Source: Ipomoea triloba
Taxonomy: Eukaryota > Streptophyta > Magnoliopsida > Solanales > Convolvulaceae
Direction of reading: 5' to 3'
Assembly (NCBI RefSeq): GCF_003576645.1
Contig: NC_044916.1
Location: 36,492,374-36,556,373 of the forward strand
DNA length: 64,000 bases
Below, in pieces: positions 39,042 to 49,154 of the stretch. The position numbers and the translations under genes were made by a program. Each line of letters opens with the position of its first letter. Within the stretch, counting starts at the first letter, position 1. The notes under the pieces are model-generated. The model was not told where the DNA came from and did no database searches. It saw nothing but the letters and a program-made list of their open reading frames with translations.

Positions 39042-41345
39042 ATGGAGTCATCAGTGAAAGGGGTTCATCTTCTCTTCCTAGTCCTGTCGTTGATCATCTT
39101 TCATGCATGCTCAATCTCTGCAAACAAATCAACCTACATCGTCCACATGGACAAATCATTCATGCCCACACCTTTTTCCACACATGATCAATGGTATTCC
39201 TCCATTCTTCATTCTGTCAAGCTGGAAACCCCAACATCAAATGATCCAAGAAACCCAACCAGGATTCTCTACACTTACGACCACGCATTTCATGGTTTCA
39301 GCGCAGTTTTATCTGACAATGAAGAATTAGAAGCTGTCAAGAAAACCCCAGGGTTTGTCTCAGCTTACAGGGACAAAATCGTCACTCTTGACACAACCCA
39401 CACCTTCCAGTTTCTGTCTCTCAATCCGGCCACGGGACTGTGGCCGGATTCTCAGTACGGAAAAGATGTGATTATTGGTGTGATTGATACCGGAGTGTGG
39501 CCGGAGAGTGCAAGCTTCAGAGATGATGGAATTGAAGAAATTCCTGAGAGGTGGAAAGGGATATGTGAGGAAGGAGAGGAGTTTGAAGCTTCTATGTGTA
39601 ACAAGAAGCTGATTGGTGTTAGGTACTTCAATAAAGGAGTTGTGGCTGCAAATCCCAATATTACTATAACTATGAACTCAGGGAGAGATATAGCAGGCCA
39701 TGGCACGCATACATCTTCAACTGCTGCTGGGAATTATGTTGAAGCTGCTTCTTTCTTTGGCTATGCCCCCGGGATAGCGAGAGGGATAGCACCGAAAGCT
39801 AGAGTGGCTATGTATAAGGTGCTTTGGGAAGAAGGGAGGTATGGGTCTGATGTTCTTGCAGGAATGGATCAGGCAATTGGAGATGGGGTTGATGTGATTT
39901 CAATTTCTATGGGGTTTGATTTTGTGCCTTTGTATGAAGACCCCATTGCCATAGCTTCATTTGGGGCTATGGAAAGGAATGTTCTTGTTTCTGCCTCAGC
40001 TGGAAATGCAGGGCATGGAATTGGGAGATTGCATAATGGAATCCCATGGGTTTTAACATCTGCAGCTGGCTCGATTGATCGTTGGTTTTCGGGGAGTTTG
40101 GGTCTGGGAAATGGTCAAGAAATCATTGGATGGACTGTTTTCCATGGAAAGGGGAGTTCTGAGAGGCTGCCACTTATTTACAATGAGACCATATCTGCTT
40201 GCAATTCTGTTCAGTTGCTTTCCAGGTTTGGTGATGGGGTTATTGTCTGTGACAATACAGGGCAATTATTCAGCCAAATTAGCATTATTTCCCAATCTGG
40301 AGTGGCTGCTGCTATCTTCATCTCTGATGATTCAGAGATCTTTGAGTCCACAGTGTTCTCCAGGTTCCCTGGAGTTATAATCAGCCCGGAAAACTCCTCC
40401 ATTGTCATCAATTATGCCAAGAATGGTGTCAAACCATATGCCAGCCTTAAGTTTCAACAGACATTACTGGGAACAAAACCTGCCCCAGTTGTTGCATCCT
40501 ACACTTCGAGAGGCCCTTCGCCCAGCTTTCCCGGGATCTTGAAGCCCGATGTTATGGCTCCCGGGACATTAGTCCTGGCTGCCTGGATTCCAACCTCTCA
40601 TATATCTACCAGAGTGGGAATGGAAATGGAAATGGAATCCCGCGCTTTCAACATGATCTCGGGCACATCCATGGCCTGTCCTCATTCTTCTGCCATCGCT
40701 GCACTCCTTAAAGGCGCACATCCAGAGTGGAGCCCGGCTGCCATACGATCAGCCATGGTTACAACAGCCAACCCCTACGATAACACCAAGGATCCGATAA
40801 AAGATTCGGGCCTGAAATACACTGTTGCCACCCCTCTTGCCATGGGAGCAGGACAAGTTAATCCAAACAGTGCTCTTGATCCCGGGCTCATATATGATGC
40901 CACCCCACAAGATTATGTGAATCTGTTGTGTTCCATGAATTTCACCCAACCCCAAATTCAAACCATCACTAGATCAACCAATTATAGTTGCAGTAACACA
41001 TCTTCTGATCTCAATTACCCTTCTTTTATTCTTCTGTACCCTGGCGGTGAAACAGCAGAAGCTGTGAATCAGACATTTGTGAGGACTGTCACCTATGTTG
41101 GAGACGGCCCTGCAACGTTTAAGGTTGGCGATATCACGTTCCCTGCAGATTCAGATATCACTGTCCACAATGCAAGTTTTTCGTTTGAAAGCAAGCACGA
41201 AACAAAGAGCTATACACTTGTTCTGAGCTATAAGGGTAACAGAACAGGAGAAATCACATCTGGTGCAATAACATGGGTTGATGACAGTGGTAAGTACAGA
41301 GTTAGAAGCCCAATTGTAATAGCCCCTATGATTCCCAGATGGTGA
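39042..41345 (+). CDS. Subtilisin-like serine protease 1 of the cluster (SBT1.9/SBT3 type)
   Basis: A single intronless frame of 767 residues from MESSVKGVH. The frame is open upstream but only through the AT repeat. Signal peptide about 1-27. The inhibitor I9 prodomain is about 31-115 and cleavage is expected before TTHTF (118). In the S8 catalytic domain, Asp149 (IDTG), His220 (GHGTH), oxyanion Asn322 (SAGN) and Ser543 (GTSMACPH) are all present. A protease-associated insert spans roughly 350-480 and an Fn3-like C-terminal domain follows 660. These enzymes are secreted to the apoplast and mature by autocleavage; substrates are unknown here. It is adjacent to subtilase 2 in the same orientation (1.25 kb apart), and both carry the CSISA-KSTYIVHMDKS N-terminal pattern, so they are tandem duplicates. 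Codon use is less GC-rich than in subtilases 2 and 3. Confidence 0.96.
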   Translation: MESSVKGVHLLFLVLSLIIFHACSISANKSTYIVHMDKSFMPTPFSTHDQWYSSILHSVKLETPTSNDPRNPTRILYTYDHAFHGFSAVLSDNEELEAVKKTPGFVSAYRDKIVTLDTTHTFQFLSLNPATGLWPDSQYGKDVIIGVIDTGVWPESASFRDDGIEEIPERWKGICEEGEEFEASMCNKKLIGVRYFNKGVVAANPNITITMNSGRDIAGHGTHTSSTAAGNYVEAASFFGYAPGIARGIAPKARVAMYKVLWEEGRYGSDVLAGMDQAIGDGVDVISISMGFDFVPLYEDPIAIASFGAMERNVLVSASAGNAGHGIGRLHNGIPWVLTSAAGSIDRWFSGSLGLGNGQEIIGWTVFHGKGSSERLPLIYNETISACNSVQLLSRFGDGVIVCDNTGQLFSQISIISQSGVAAAIFISDDSEIFESTVFSRFPGVIISPENSSIVINYAKNGVKPYASLKFQQTLLGTKPAPVVASYTSRGPSPSFPGILKPDVMAPGTLVLAAWIPTSHISTRVGMEMEMESRAFNMISGTSMACPHSSAIAALLKGAHPEWSPAAIRSAMVTTANPYDNTKDPIKDSGLKYTVATPLAMGAGQVNPNSALDPGLIYDATPQDYVNLLCSMNFTQPQIQTITRSTNYSCSNTSSDLNYPSFILLYPGGETAEAVNQTFVRTVTYVGDGPATFKVGDITFPADSDITVHNASFSFESKHETKSYTLVLSYKGNRTGEITSGAITWVDDSGKYRVRSPIVIAPMIPRW

Positions 41346-42206
41346 TGTGATCTTTACTGTATGTATGCACATTAGTCCTTGTGTTCAAACTATTCCAAGA
41401 CATCTTTGGATGCACCAAAAATAGTGTTCAAAGACATAAATATTTGCTGTGTTTACAGTTCAGAATCGAACAAACAAGAAATCCATTGCTGTTTTTACCA
41501 TTTCTTGAACCAAATCCTACTTCCCAAGCCATGAACCAAAGTTCTGAGAAGCTTCAAAAGATCAAAAATTCCAAACAACAGATTGCTCAGTCTCGAGAAT
41601 CATTCCTGAACAGATGCTTAGAGATTGGAACCAGCTGGATTAAAAACTGCTATTTCAATAACAAGAATCTTGGGGTTTTCCTCACTTTAATGCTAAAGAA
41701 ATTGCAGAACCTAGTATTTTACTAATATGCATTTGGCTTTTGTGGATGAATATGAACTGACAACGGGTAATACTATGGGATTCGGAATTCGAAATCGGAA
41801 TACTGGTATGGGTTTTGGTGAAAATATATATATATTTTTTTATGTTTGATAGTAGGGTGAAATTGGAATGATTATCAGTATTGATGTTTGGTTATATATG
41901 ACTCTATAATGGAATAAAGGTTTTAAAAATACAAAAACAAAAAATCAAAACAATTTATCCTAATATAAGGACATCCAAAACACTAATATGAACAAGAAAA
42001 AATCAAAACAAAAATTTAAAAGCAATAATAATTTCCTAGTAAAATCAATCAAATAAGCTCTCTGATCTCTTCATCTTCTTCAATGCACTCTATTCCTTTT
42101 GGTCTCATCCGATCCTAAGAGACAAATGGCATGTACCTGGATTCAATTCTTGCATGATACTAACATAGGAAGAAAACTCCAAATGCATAACATTTAGAAG
42201 TTTTTG
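41346..42206. other. Spacer between subtilases 1 and 2
   Basis: No gene is seen. A 115-codon open frame at 41,381-41,725 begins with TTG and matches nothing known. The part next to subtilase 2 is interrupted by a SINE (42,207-42,390). Confidence 0.5.
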
Positions 42207-42390
42207 TTTTGTTTTTTATTTTTTTGATACATTAGGTATCCCAGCTTAGGTGAGACTAATTTTAAACTCCTTACAATTCCTGCCCAAGAGCCACTAGAGG
42301 AGGTCAGTTCCCAGATTCTTCGAACCCCTTACACTGCGACTAAAGTAAGAATTTAAGTTGATCGGCCGAACCAATTGAGCTAGCCCCAAT
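42207..42390 (-). mobile_element. tRNA-derived SINE (family B) in the promoter of subtilase 2
   Basis: On the minus strand it starts GGGGCTAGCTCAATTGGTTCGG, with A box TAGCTCAATTGG, then B box GGGGTTCGAAGAATC. The 3' end is GGGATACCTAATGTATC followed by an A-rich tail. The flanks AACATTTAGAAGTTTTTG (42,189-42,206) and AACATCCAAAAGTTGTTG (from 42,396) agree at 14 of 18 positions, a plausible old target duplication. It lies about 150 bp upstream of the subtilase 2 TATA box. Confidence 0.75.
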
Positions 42391-42536
42391 GCTTTAACAT
42401 CCAAAAGTTGTTGGTTATGGGAGAACATATCAATGTCACACCCGGCCATTTGATAAAAACAATGATGCCGTTCAAGGCCAAGCAATGCCCTGACAGATTT
42501 TCTGGATTTTACAATGTTAACATGCTCCAACAATGG

Positions 42537-42544
42537 TATAAATA
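42537..42544 (+). promoter_or_regulatory. TATA box of subtilase 2
   Basis: TATAAATA lies 57 bp upstream of the start codon, implying a very short leader of about 25 nt. Confidence 0.65.
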
Positions 42545-42593
42545 CGGAAGCCATAGACTAAAGAAATTCCCACCAAAAGTTTCATAAAGGAAA

Positions 42594-44825
42594 ATGGAGT
42601 CTTTCAGAGGGGTTCCTCTTCTCATCTTGTCGACACTGTTCTTGTTTCAGACATGCTCAATCTCTGCCCAGAAATCCACCTACATTGTCCACATGGACAA
42701 GTCACATATGCCACTGGCATTTTTCACTCACCACCAGTGGTATTCTTCCATTGTTGATTCTGTAGTTTCCGACAGTACCCTGGAAAGGCTGGTCTACACG
42801 TACAATAACGTTGTTCATGGCTTCAGTGCTGTCCTGTCCGAGGATGAGCTTGAATCTCTCAAGAAATCTCCAGGATTTGTCCACGCTTACAAGGATAAAT
42901 CTACCGCCCTGGATACCACTCATACCTTTGAATTCCTGTCTCTGAATCCCACAACAGGGCTTTGGCCGGCGGCTCAGTTTGGGAAAGATGTGATCATTGG
43001 AATGATTGATACCGGAATTTGGCCGGAAAGTCCAAGTTTCAGAGATGACGGCATGGGTGAAATTCCGGATAGGTGGAAGGGGACATGCCAAACAGGGCCG
43101 GATTTTAACTCTTCGTTGTGTAACAAAAAGCTGATCGGAGCTCGTTACTTCTACAAAGGCGCCGGCGCCGGAAACTCAAGCAGTCTTTCAAGCTCTCCAA
43201 GGGATGACGTAGGCCACGGGACCCACACCTCGTCCACCGCCGCCGGGAATTACGTCGACGACGTTTCGTTCTTCGGCTACGCCAACGGAACCGCGAGAGG
43301 GGTGGCGCCGCTCGCGAGATTGGCGATGTATAAGGTCGGTGCCAGCGGGGCGAGCTTTGCTTCCGATGTACTCGCCGGCATTGACACGGCGGTTGCCGAC
43401 GGCGTTGACGTGATCTCAATTTCTCTAGGATTTAACTTCTCTCCGTTATATGAAGACCCCGTCGCCATCGCCGCGTTTGGCGCGATGGAAAAAGGAGTCC
43501 TCGTTTCTTCCTCGGCCGGAAATGACGGCCCGGAACTCGGAACATTACATAACGGAATCCCGTGGGCCCTCACAACCGCCGCCGGATCCATTGACCGTTG
43601 GTTGGCGGGAACGTTGAGTCTAGGAAACGGCGTGGAGATTCTGTGCTGGACAACATATCCGGATAACGCCGTTATCGAAAACGTTCCCCTCATCTATAAC
43701 CAGACAATATCGTCCTGTAACTCAACCGAGCTGCTCTCCAAATACTCGTACGGCATAATCGTTTGCGACAACGTCGGATCATTCGGCTCACAAATGTCGT
43801 ACATCTCCGACGCTAATGCCACGGCCGGAATCTACCTTACCGACGATCCTGAAATATTCCAGGGCACTTATTTCGATTACCCCGGCGTTGCAATCAGCCC
43901 AGAAGCCGCACAGATTCTGCTCAATTACACCGGGGGCGTATCCTCACCCTCAGCCAGCATCAAGTTTCACCAGACATTCGTCGGAATAAAGCCGGCGCCG
44001 GTGGTCTCATCCTACACATCAAGAGGTCCGGCGCCGAGCAGTCCGGGGGTTCTAAAACCCGACCTAATGTCGCCGGGAACACTGGTCTTAGCGTCCTGGA
44101 TTCCAGATTCCGGTGAATCAGGAAACGCATATAACATGATCTCCGGAACATCCATGGCGTGCCCTCATTCTTCCGGGATCGCCGCGCTTTTAAAGGGCGC
44201 GCATCCGGATTGGTCCCCGGCGGCGATTCGATCCGCCATGGTTACCACCGCAAACCCGCTGGATAACTCCAACGCGCCAATTACAGACTCCGGATTACAA
44301 TACGCGGGCGCTAATCCGTTGGCCATGGGAGCCGGACAAGTTGATCCCAACCGTGCATTAAATCCAGGGTTTATATACGATGCGGGGCGACAAGACTACA
44401 TAAATCTTCTATGCTCCATGAACTTCACTAGAGACCAAATCTTAACCATCACGAAATCCAACTACACCTGCGAAACCGCATCTTCTGATCTGAATTATCC
44501 GTCCTTTATTCTTTTGTATTCTACCAACGGAACTGAGAAGGAGGTGAGCCAGGAGTTTGTGAGGACGGTGACGTACGTCGGAGATGGGCCGGCGACGTTT
44601 AACGTTACCCAACTGGGGTTGCCGGGGGATTCATTGGTGTATGTGACTCCTGGTTCTTTGTCGTTCCAGAATAAGTACGAGAAGAAGAATTACACTCTGG
44701 GCGTGCGTTACACGCTCAATGGCACCGGCGATGTTGGGTATGGTTCTGTGGTTTGGGAAGATGAGAGCGGTAGTTATACCGTGAGGAGTCCCATTGTGGT
44801 GGCGCCGCTGGTTGAGGTCTGGTGA
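42594..44825 (+). CDS. Subtilisin-like serine protease 2 of the cluster (SBT1.9/SBT3 type)
   Basis: Intronless, 743 residues from MESFRGVPLL. Signal peptide about 1-25, I9 prodomain about 28-105, mature start expected at TTHTF (108). The catalytic set is complete: Asp139 (IDTG), His208 (GHGTH), Asn310 (SAGN) and Ser520 (GTSMACPH). The protease-associated insert and C-terminal Fn3-like domain are as in subtilase 1, its closest relative in the window. Compared with subtilase 1 it is shorter after the catalytic His loop (SSSLSSSPRDD instead of a NPNITITMN segment) and in the region before the catalytic Ser. Third codon positions are much richer in G and C than in subtilase 1, most clearly around 43,140-43,620. 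It should be a secreted apoplastic protease of unknown substrate. A SINE lies in its upstream region. Confidence 0.96.
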   Translation: MESFRGVPLLILSTLFLFQTCSISAQKSTYIVHMDKSHMPLAFFTHHQWYSSIVDSVVSDSTLERLVYTYNNVVHGFSAVLSEDELESLKKSPGFVHAYKDKSTALDTTHTFEFLSLNPTTGLWPAAQFGKDVIIGMIDTGIWPESPSFRDDGMGEIPDRWKGTCQTGPDFNSSLCNKKLIGARYFYKGAGAGNSSSLSSSPRDDVGHGTHTSSTAAGNYVDDVSFFGYANGTARGVAPLARLAMYKVGASGASFASDVLAGIDTAVADGVDVISISLGFNFSPLYEDPVAIAAFGAMEKGVLVSSSAGNDGPELGTLHNGIPWALTTAAGSIDRWLAGTLSLGNGVEILCWTTYPDNAVIENVPLIYNQTISSCNSTELLSKYSYGIIVCDNVGSFGSQMSYISDANATAGIYLTDDPEIFQGTYFDYPGVAISPEAAQILLNYTGGVSSPSASIKFHQTFVGIKPAPVVSSYTSRGPAPSSPGVLKPDLMSPGTLVLASWIPDSGESGNAYNMISGTSMACPHSSGIAALLKGAHPDWSPAAIRSAMVTTANPLDNSNAPITDSGLQYAGANPLAMGAGQVDPNRALNPGFIYDAGRQDYINLLCSMNFTRDQILTITKSNYTCETASSDLNYPSFILLYSTNGTEKEVSQEFVRTVTYVGDGPATFNVTQLGLPGDSLVYVTPGSLSFQNKYEKKNYTLGVRYTLNGTGDVGYGSVVWEDESGSYTVRSPIVVAPLVEVW

Positions 44826-45551
44826 TTAATTAAGTGCAATTGCATTGCATGCATGGAAGAGTTTTATGCATGGGGAGTACGTGTTTATTAGTCATCACAA
44901 TAAATTAAAGTCTCCATTCTCCAGGAATGATAGGATAGATGTTTGAGGTACATCTGGAAAAATAAGATACGGAAATGTAAGGTTTATGCCGTCATGCATT
45001 TCTGTGCTACATTTATGTTATTCTTGGTGTGCCATTTCTGAATTCTAACATTTCATCATCTTTGCAACTTTTGACACAACTACACAACAAGCTAGGTTTT
45101 AAATTTGATTTCTAGATGGGAACGACCTAGCGGAACTATTGGCTTTCAGAGTTTACCTATTGCATACTCTCGGATAATGACCAAGAATTTCTTCTTTATA
45201 GCATCTTACAAAAAAAAAAACAGTATCCCTTAATTATCTGAAGAGTTTCTTCTTTATAGCATCTTACAATAAAAAAACAGTGTCCCTTAATTATCTGAAA
45301 GTGCGTGTGTAAAAATTTTATTGGACGGGGTTAATTTTACTGACTTGACCAAATCCTTAGCTTATATATAAGTCAATGCAGACGACGGTGGCAAACAAGA
45401 AGTTGTTACATCACTTACATGGACCAGAAATCAACAAATATGAATTATTGGCCCGACAAACACAAGGCCTTAGCTTAATACTAGTACAGTAGTATAAAGT
45501 ATGTAAAAAGTGTAGTGGAAACCAATTCAGATTTCAACAGACTCAGTGTTA
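44826..45551. other. Subtilase 2 3' flank
   Basis: No gene is seen. CACAATAAATTAAAG at about 44,896 could serve as a polyadenylation signal. A 58-bp imperfect tandem duplication is at 45,188-45,300. Confidence 0.5.
45188..45300. repeat. Imperfect tandem duplication, 58-bp period
   Basis: Two units, each starting TTTCTTCTTTATAGCATC and ending TTAATTATCTGAA, start at 45,188 and 45,246. They differ by a few substitutions and by A-run length, so this is a real, aged duplication. Confidence 0.85.
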
Positions 45552-45905
45552 CAACCACACTGATGGATCGGATACTTTGGGTAGGGTATCCTTAAAAATG
45601 TACCCAATCATTCGGGGTCTACCGCTCAACCACACTGATGGATCGGATACTCTGGGTAGGGTATCCTTAAAAATGTACCCAACCATTTGGGGTCTACCGC
45701 TCAACCACATTGCTCAGATGACTGGCTGGGCCTAGTAGCTTGGTTGCTCATCCGACGTAAGTGGTCGAACTAGAACGCCTGATCGGGTGCCCACTCAAAG
45801 GCCGACTAAAAGAGATTTTTCGGAATTTTTTTTTTCCAGATTTTAAGCGGGATTTCCTTTTTCAACATCAGGGAAGGAGTATGGCGGTTTGAGAGTTTTT
45901 CAAAA
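45552..45905. mobile_element. Dispersed repeat, possible LTR fragment, copy 2, with internal 75-bp duplication
   Basis: It matches 16,885-17,165 at roughly three quarters of positions. Here the first part is duplicated in tandem (45,552-45,626 and 45,627-45,701), each unit containing GATCGGATACT and GTAGGGTATCCTTAAAAATG. The two units differ at a few bases, so the duplication is genuine. No coding sequence remains. Confidence 0.55.
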
Positions 45906-48447
45906 TTGATCGAAAAGTTCTCATTTATTTCTAAATTATCAAGTACCTAAAGATGTAAGCAATACAAATGAGACAGACACATTTTACACTAGGCTAAAGC
46001 ATTTGTTAAGCAAAATTGATCTAAACATAGAAAGCAATGCACTTATCACCCCCACAGGATATTGCGGGGTGATATTTAAAATTGGAATCAAATCTCTATT
46101 CTATCTAGTTAGTTAGTTTTTGTGATTAATTATATTGAAACATCTGAAAATTACTATTCTGACATCAAGATGAGTCTAGCTTGTAAGTCACGCTTAAGAA
46201 ATGATCTATAATGCACGCCGAATCCATAGGGACCATAAGAAACTCCAAAACAGACATTATGCATAGTACAATAAATAAAATGAATGCATGAAGACAGAGG
46301 AATCACATACACATAGTGTTGGAGTTGGAGATTTAATGTTGTGTGAGATAGATGTTGATATATCCAGCGTAATGAGTGATGTTAAAAGTAGAGGAGTCCA
46401 GCTTGCCTAAGAGCAAAGTTTCCACAGCCTTGAAAGAAGATGCACATGGTGGGTTCCGGAATATGGTTTAAGGTGGTTGTCTGGATCATAACTAGCAAAT
46501 TAGACATTACATTCCGTGACTTATGGGACCGAATTATTAAAACCCCAATTTGGATCTCATTGAATTGGGTGCGCTGACTTGGCAAGATGAGTGGTAATCA
46601 CACCCTGAGGTGTCTTGCTGGGTGGCACCATTGTTGGAATTCGGCCCAAATGTCATGAAAGATTTTTTTTTTTTTTCTTCTTGTTTTTTAGGTCGAATTG
46701 TTGTCACATATTTGTTTATATATTTATAATAAAGTTTAAAGGTACATATTTTCTTTTTTAACACAAGATTCAAATAGGAGATATGCTATATTTTATTCCT
46801 GGTTTTATTTTCTAATATCTACATTCTTATGCGGCAATACTTGAGTAGTGTCATTTTAAAATATTTGATTAATAATTCAATTTAAATTTAATCAATAAAT
46901 ATAAAAAATTTATTACCATGTCAAAGCCTCAAAGGTGCACTGAATGATATTCAATTCTATTCTTAACATATTTGATGAAGTAATTAATGTGTTAAAGTTT
47001 AAAGGTCTAATTCACTAATGAAGTAGTTGTGTGTGTATCTATATAGGATCATATATGAGAACTTATATTTTTGTAAAAAATGTAGAATGGTATGATCTAT
47101 CTAAATGGGTTAATCAACGTTTGGATAATAAGGGGAAGGGATCGGAAAAAATGCCCGCAGTGACTCTTTATTTATCAACGTTTGTATATTTATTTATCTT
47201 CGACAATAGGGTTGCAGATTCACATCATGATCGTTAATTAACAGGTGTTGAAGACTTGGGAAAATATCAAAATCACATCCAATATAATAACTCGCTTTTA
47301 CTTTATTAATAAAAAAGACGCATAACCAACGACAAAGACTAATGGCGCTGACGATTTCCTGGATAAAATGAAAGATCAAATTTGTATAGCTTTCTCATTA
47401 CAAATCAAAGTTTTTTTTTAATAATTCTTTTTCTGTTTTTACATAGATGACATCATAAGTCAAAGGAATATTAAAGATATATCAAGACAATAGTGATAAG
47501 TGCGTGGAATTTAATAATGCGAATATGTTTTTTCTTAAATACTCGTGATTTTTTTATAAAATAGTATATGTTTCATACTTTCTCAAACATTTTTTGCTCA
47601 AAGAATTTAAAATGGTAATCATGATGTCATCACAATACATGATAGTTGACAATAATGTGAATATGTTAATTTAAGGGAAAATGACAAAGTTTTAATTTAG
47701 ACGTATTTAGGCCCTTTTTTTTTGTTTTCCTCTTTTTGTTTTTACTTTTTTTTTTCCCATAATTTTCTTATTTTTCTTTGAATAAAGCTATATGGATTGG
47801 TAATAATTTTTTTTTATTGATTATAAATTGATATGACCTCACTTTATAAAAAGGAATCTATTTAGATTTTGGTCCCATTCCCAATAGCTTGATCCTTTTT
47901 CTTTTCAATCAAAAAAAAAAAAATTTTAAGCGTATTTATTAGCATTTATTTTTATATTATCTTTAAATGACAAAATACAAAATTATTTGAAAAAAGATTT
48001 TTCTTTATTTTGACATATAAATAATGCTATTAACAAGCTATATAATATCAAATGGTGCAGTCATATGTATGATTCAGATCGGGTTCGTTAATAATACCAA
48101 ATACTTGACCTTTCGAACTCTATTACTACAAGTTCAGATAATTATATTGATAATTAGGTTTGAAATAGATCTGGGTAGTAGTGAAATCCTTGTATGCGAT
48201 ATTCGATCAATAGTGTGCATGTGCATGTCTGCATTATAAAATGGGTTTCTGGATAATTTTGAATACTATATGGGATAGTGTCAAATAGGTTTAACCGCTC
48301 TTCAACGATTCATTTTCTGTTTTAACATAATTATTTTTTTAGTGGGATGTTGCAATTACATTTTTTGTGTGTATTCAATGGCTAATTTAACCCTTATTTG
48401 TATAAATAATTATAGTTATAGGAAGTTAAGTGTATGTATAAGGATAA
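45906..48447. other. Intergenic inside the subtilase cluster
   Basis: No gene is seen. A block at 46,435-46,560 matches the region about 0.6-0.7 kb upstream of subtilase 3 (55,440-55,560). The remainder is AT-rich with homopolymer runs. Confidence 0.5.
46435..46560. repeat. Copy of a block found upstream of subtilase 3
   Basis: Both copies read GCACATGGTGGGTTC, then a TTTAAGG motif, TTGTCT-GATCATA-CTAGC, and TTATGG-ACC-AATT-ATTA. The partner is at 55,440-55,560. No subtilase sequence follows this copy. Confidence 0.6.
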
Positions 48448-48720
48448 TGATAGAGTAGGTAGGTGGTAGTGATAGAAGTATATAGATAGGTGGGTGGGTA
48501 GATGAGATGAATAGATAGTAAATATAGGTGAAGTTTGTAGCTAGGCAATAGGTAGGTGGTGGTAGAGGTATATAGATAGGTGGGTATCTAGATGAGATAC
48601 ATAGGTAAATAGGTGAAGTGAAAGTATGTAGGTAAATAATGTTGGTAGATATGTACACATAGGTGGTACATCTAAGTGGACAGTCGGGTAAAGTGAAAGT
48701 TGGTAGGTAATAGTGACTAT
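48448..48720. repeat. Degenerate G-rich minisatellite, about 93-bp period with TAGG/TAGA sub-units
   Basis: TAGGTAGGTGGTAG recurs at 48,456 and 48,549, each followed about 25 bp on by TATATAGATAGGTGGGT. A looser third unit begins near 48,640. The whole stretch is built from tetranucleotide-like words. Open frames on the minus strand are by-products of it. Confidence 0.75.
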
Positions 48721-49154
48721 AAATAAAGTTATGTCTGTCTTTGTATTAGAAAAAAATTTAGAAAAAAAATTATTTTTCAATTTTTTTGTTGGTTTGGAAA
48801 AACAATTTTACATATAAAATGGAAAATAATGCTAAAAATCACATTTTTTGGTTTTTTTTTTTCAAAAAATAAAGAAATTTCCAAAAGTTAAATGCTACGA
48901 AATTAACAACTAAATTAGTGAGGTGTACGGTGGCTGGATATCCCTTTGATGGAGGTTTATGGTGTCATTGGTGAGCTAATGGAGGACGCGATTGGAGTGG
49001 CTCTACCTAGGTGGGTGAGGAATTATGCAGAACTCTTACAACTTGTTCGTGAAAAATAATTGAGAAGAAAGAATTTAAATTTTATGGAAAATTTTTATTT
49101 AGAATATTGATTTAATTATTTGGATGGTGGGAAAAAATGATTGAAAATAATCTA
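48721..49154. other. Intergenic up to the Helitron
   Basis: A GC-richer island at about 48,915-49,060 has a 45-codon open stretch with no start codon and no recognisable domain, possibly a gene fragment. Nothing else is seen. Confidence 0.4.

Noticed and set aside
41381..41725. 115-codon ORF after subtilase 1
   Set aside because: It starts with TTG. The only inner ATG gives about 65 residues with no recognised domain, in the 3' flank of subtilase 1.
42702..43693. Several antisense ORFs over subtilase 2 (and likewise over 3)
   Set aside because: High GC at third positions removes stops on the opposite strand. They are shadows of the protease frame.
48416..48780. Two minus-strand ORFs rich in Tyr, Ile, Pro and Ser
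   Set aside because: Translation of a tetranucleotide-based minisatellite.
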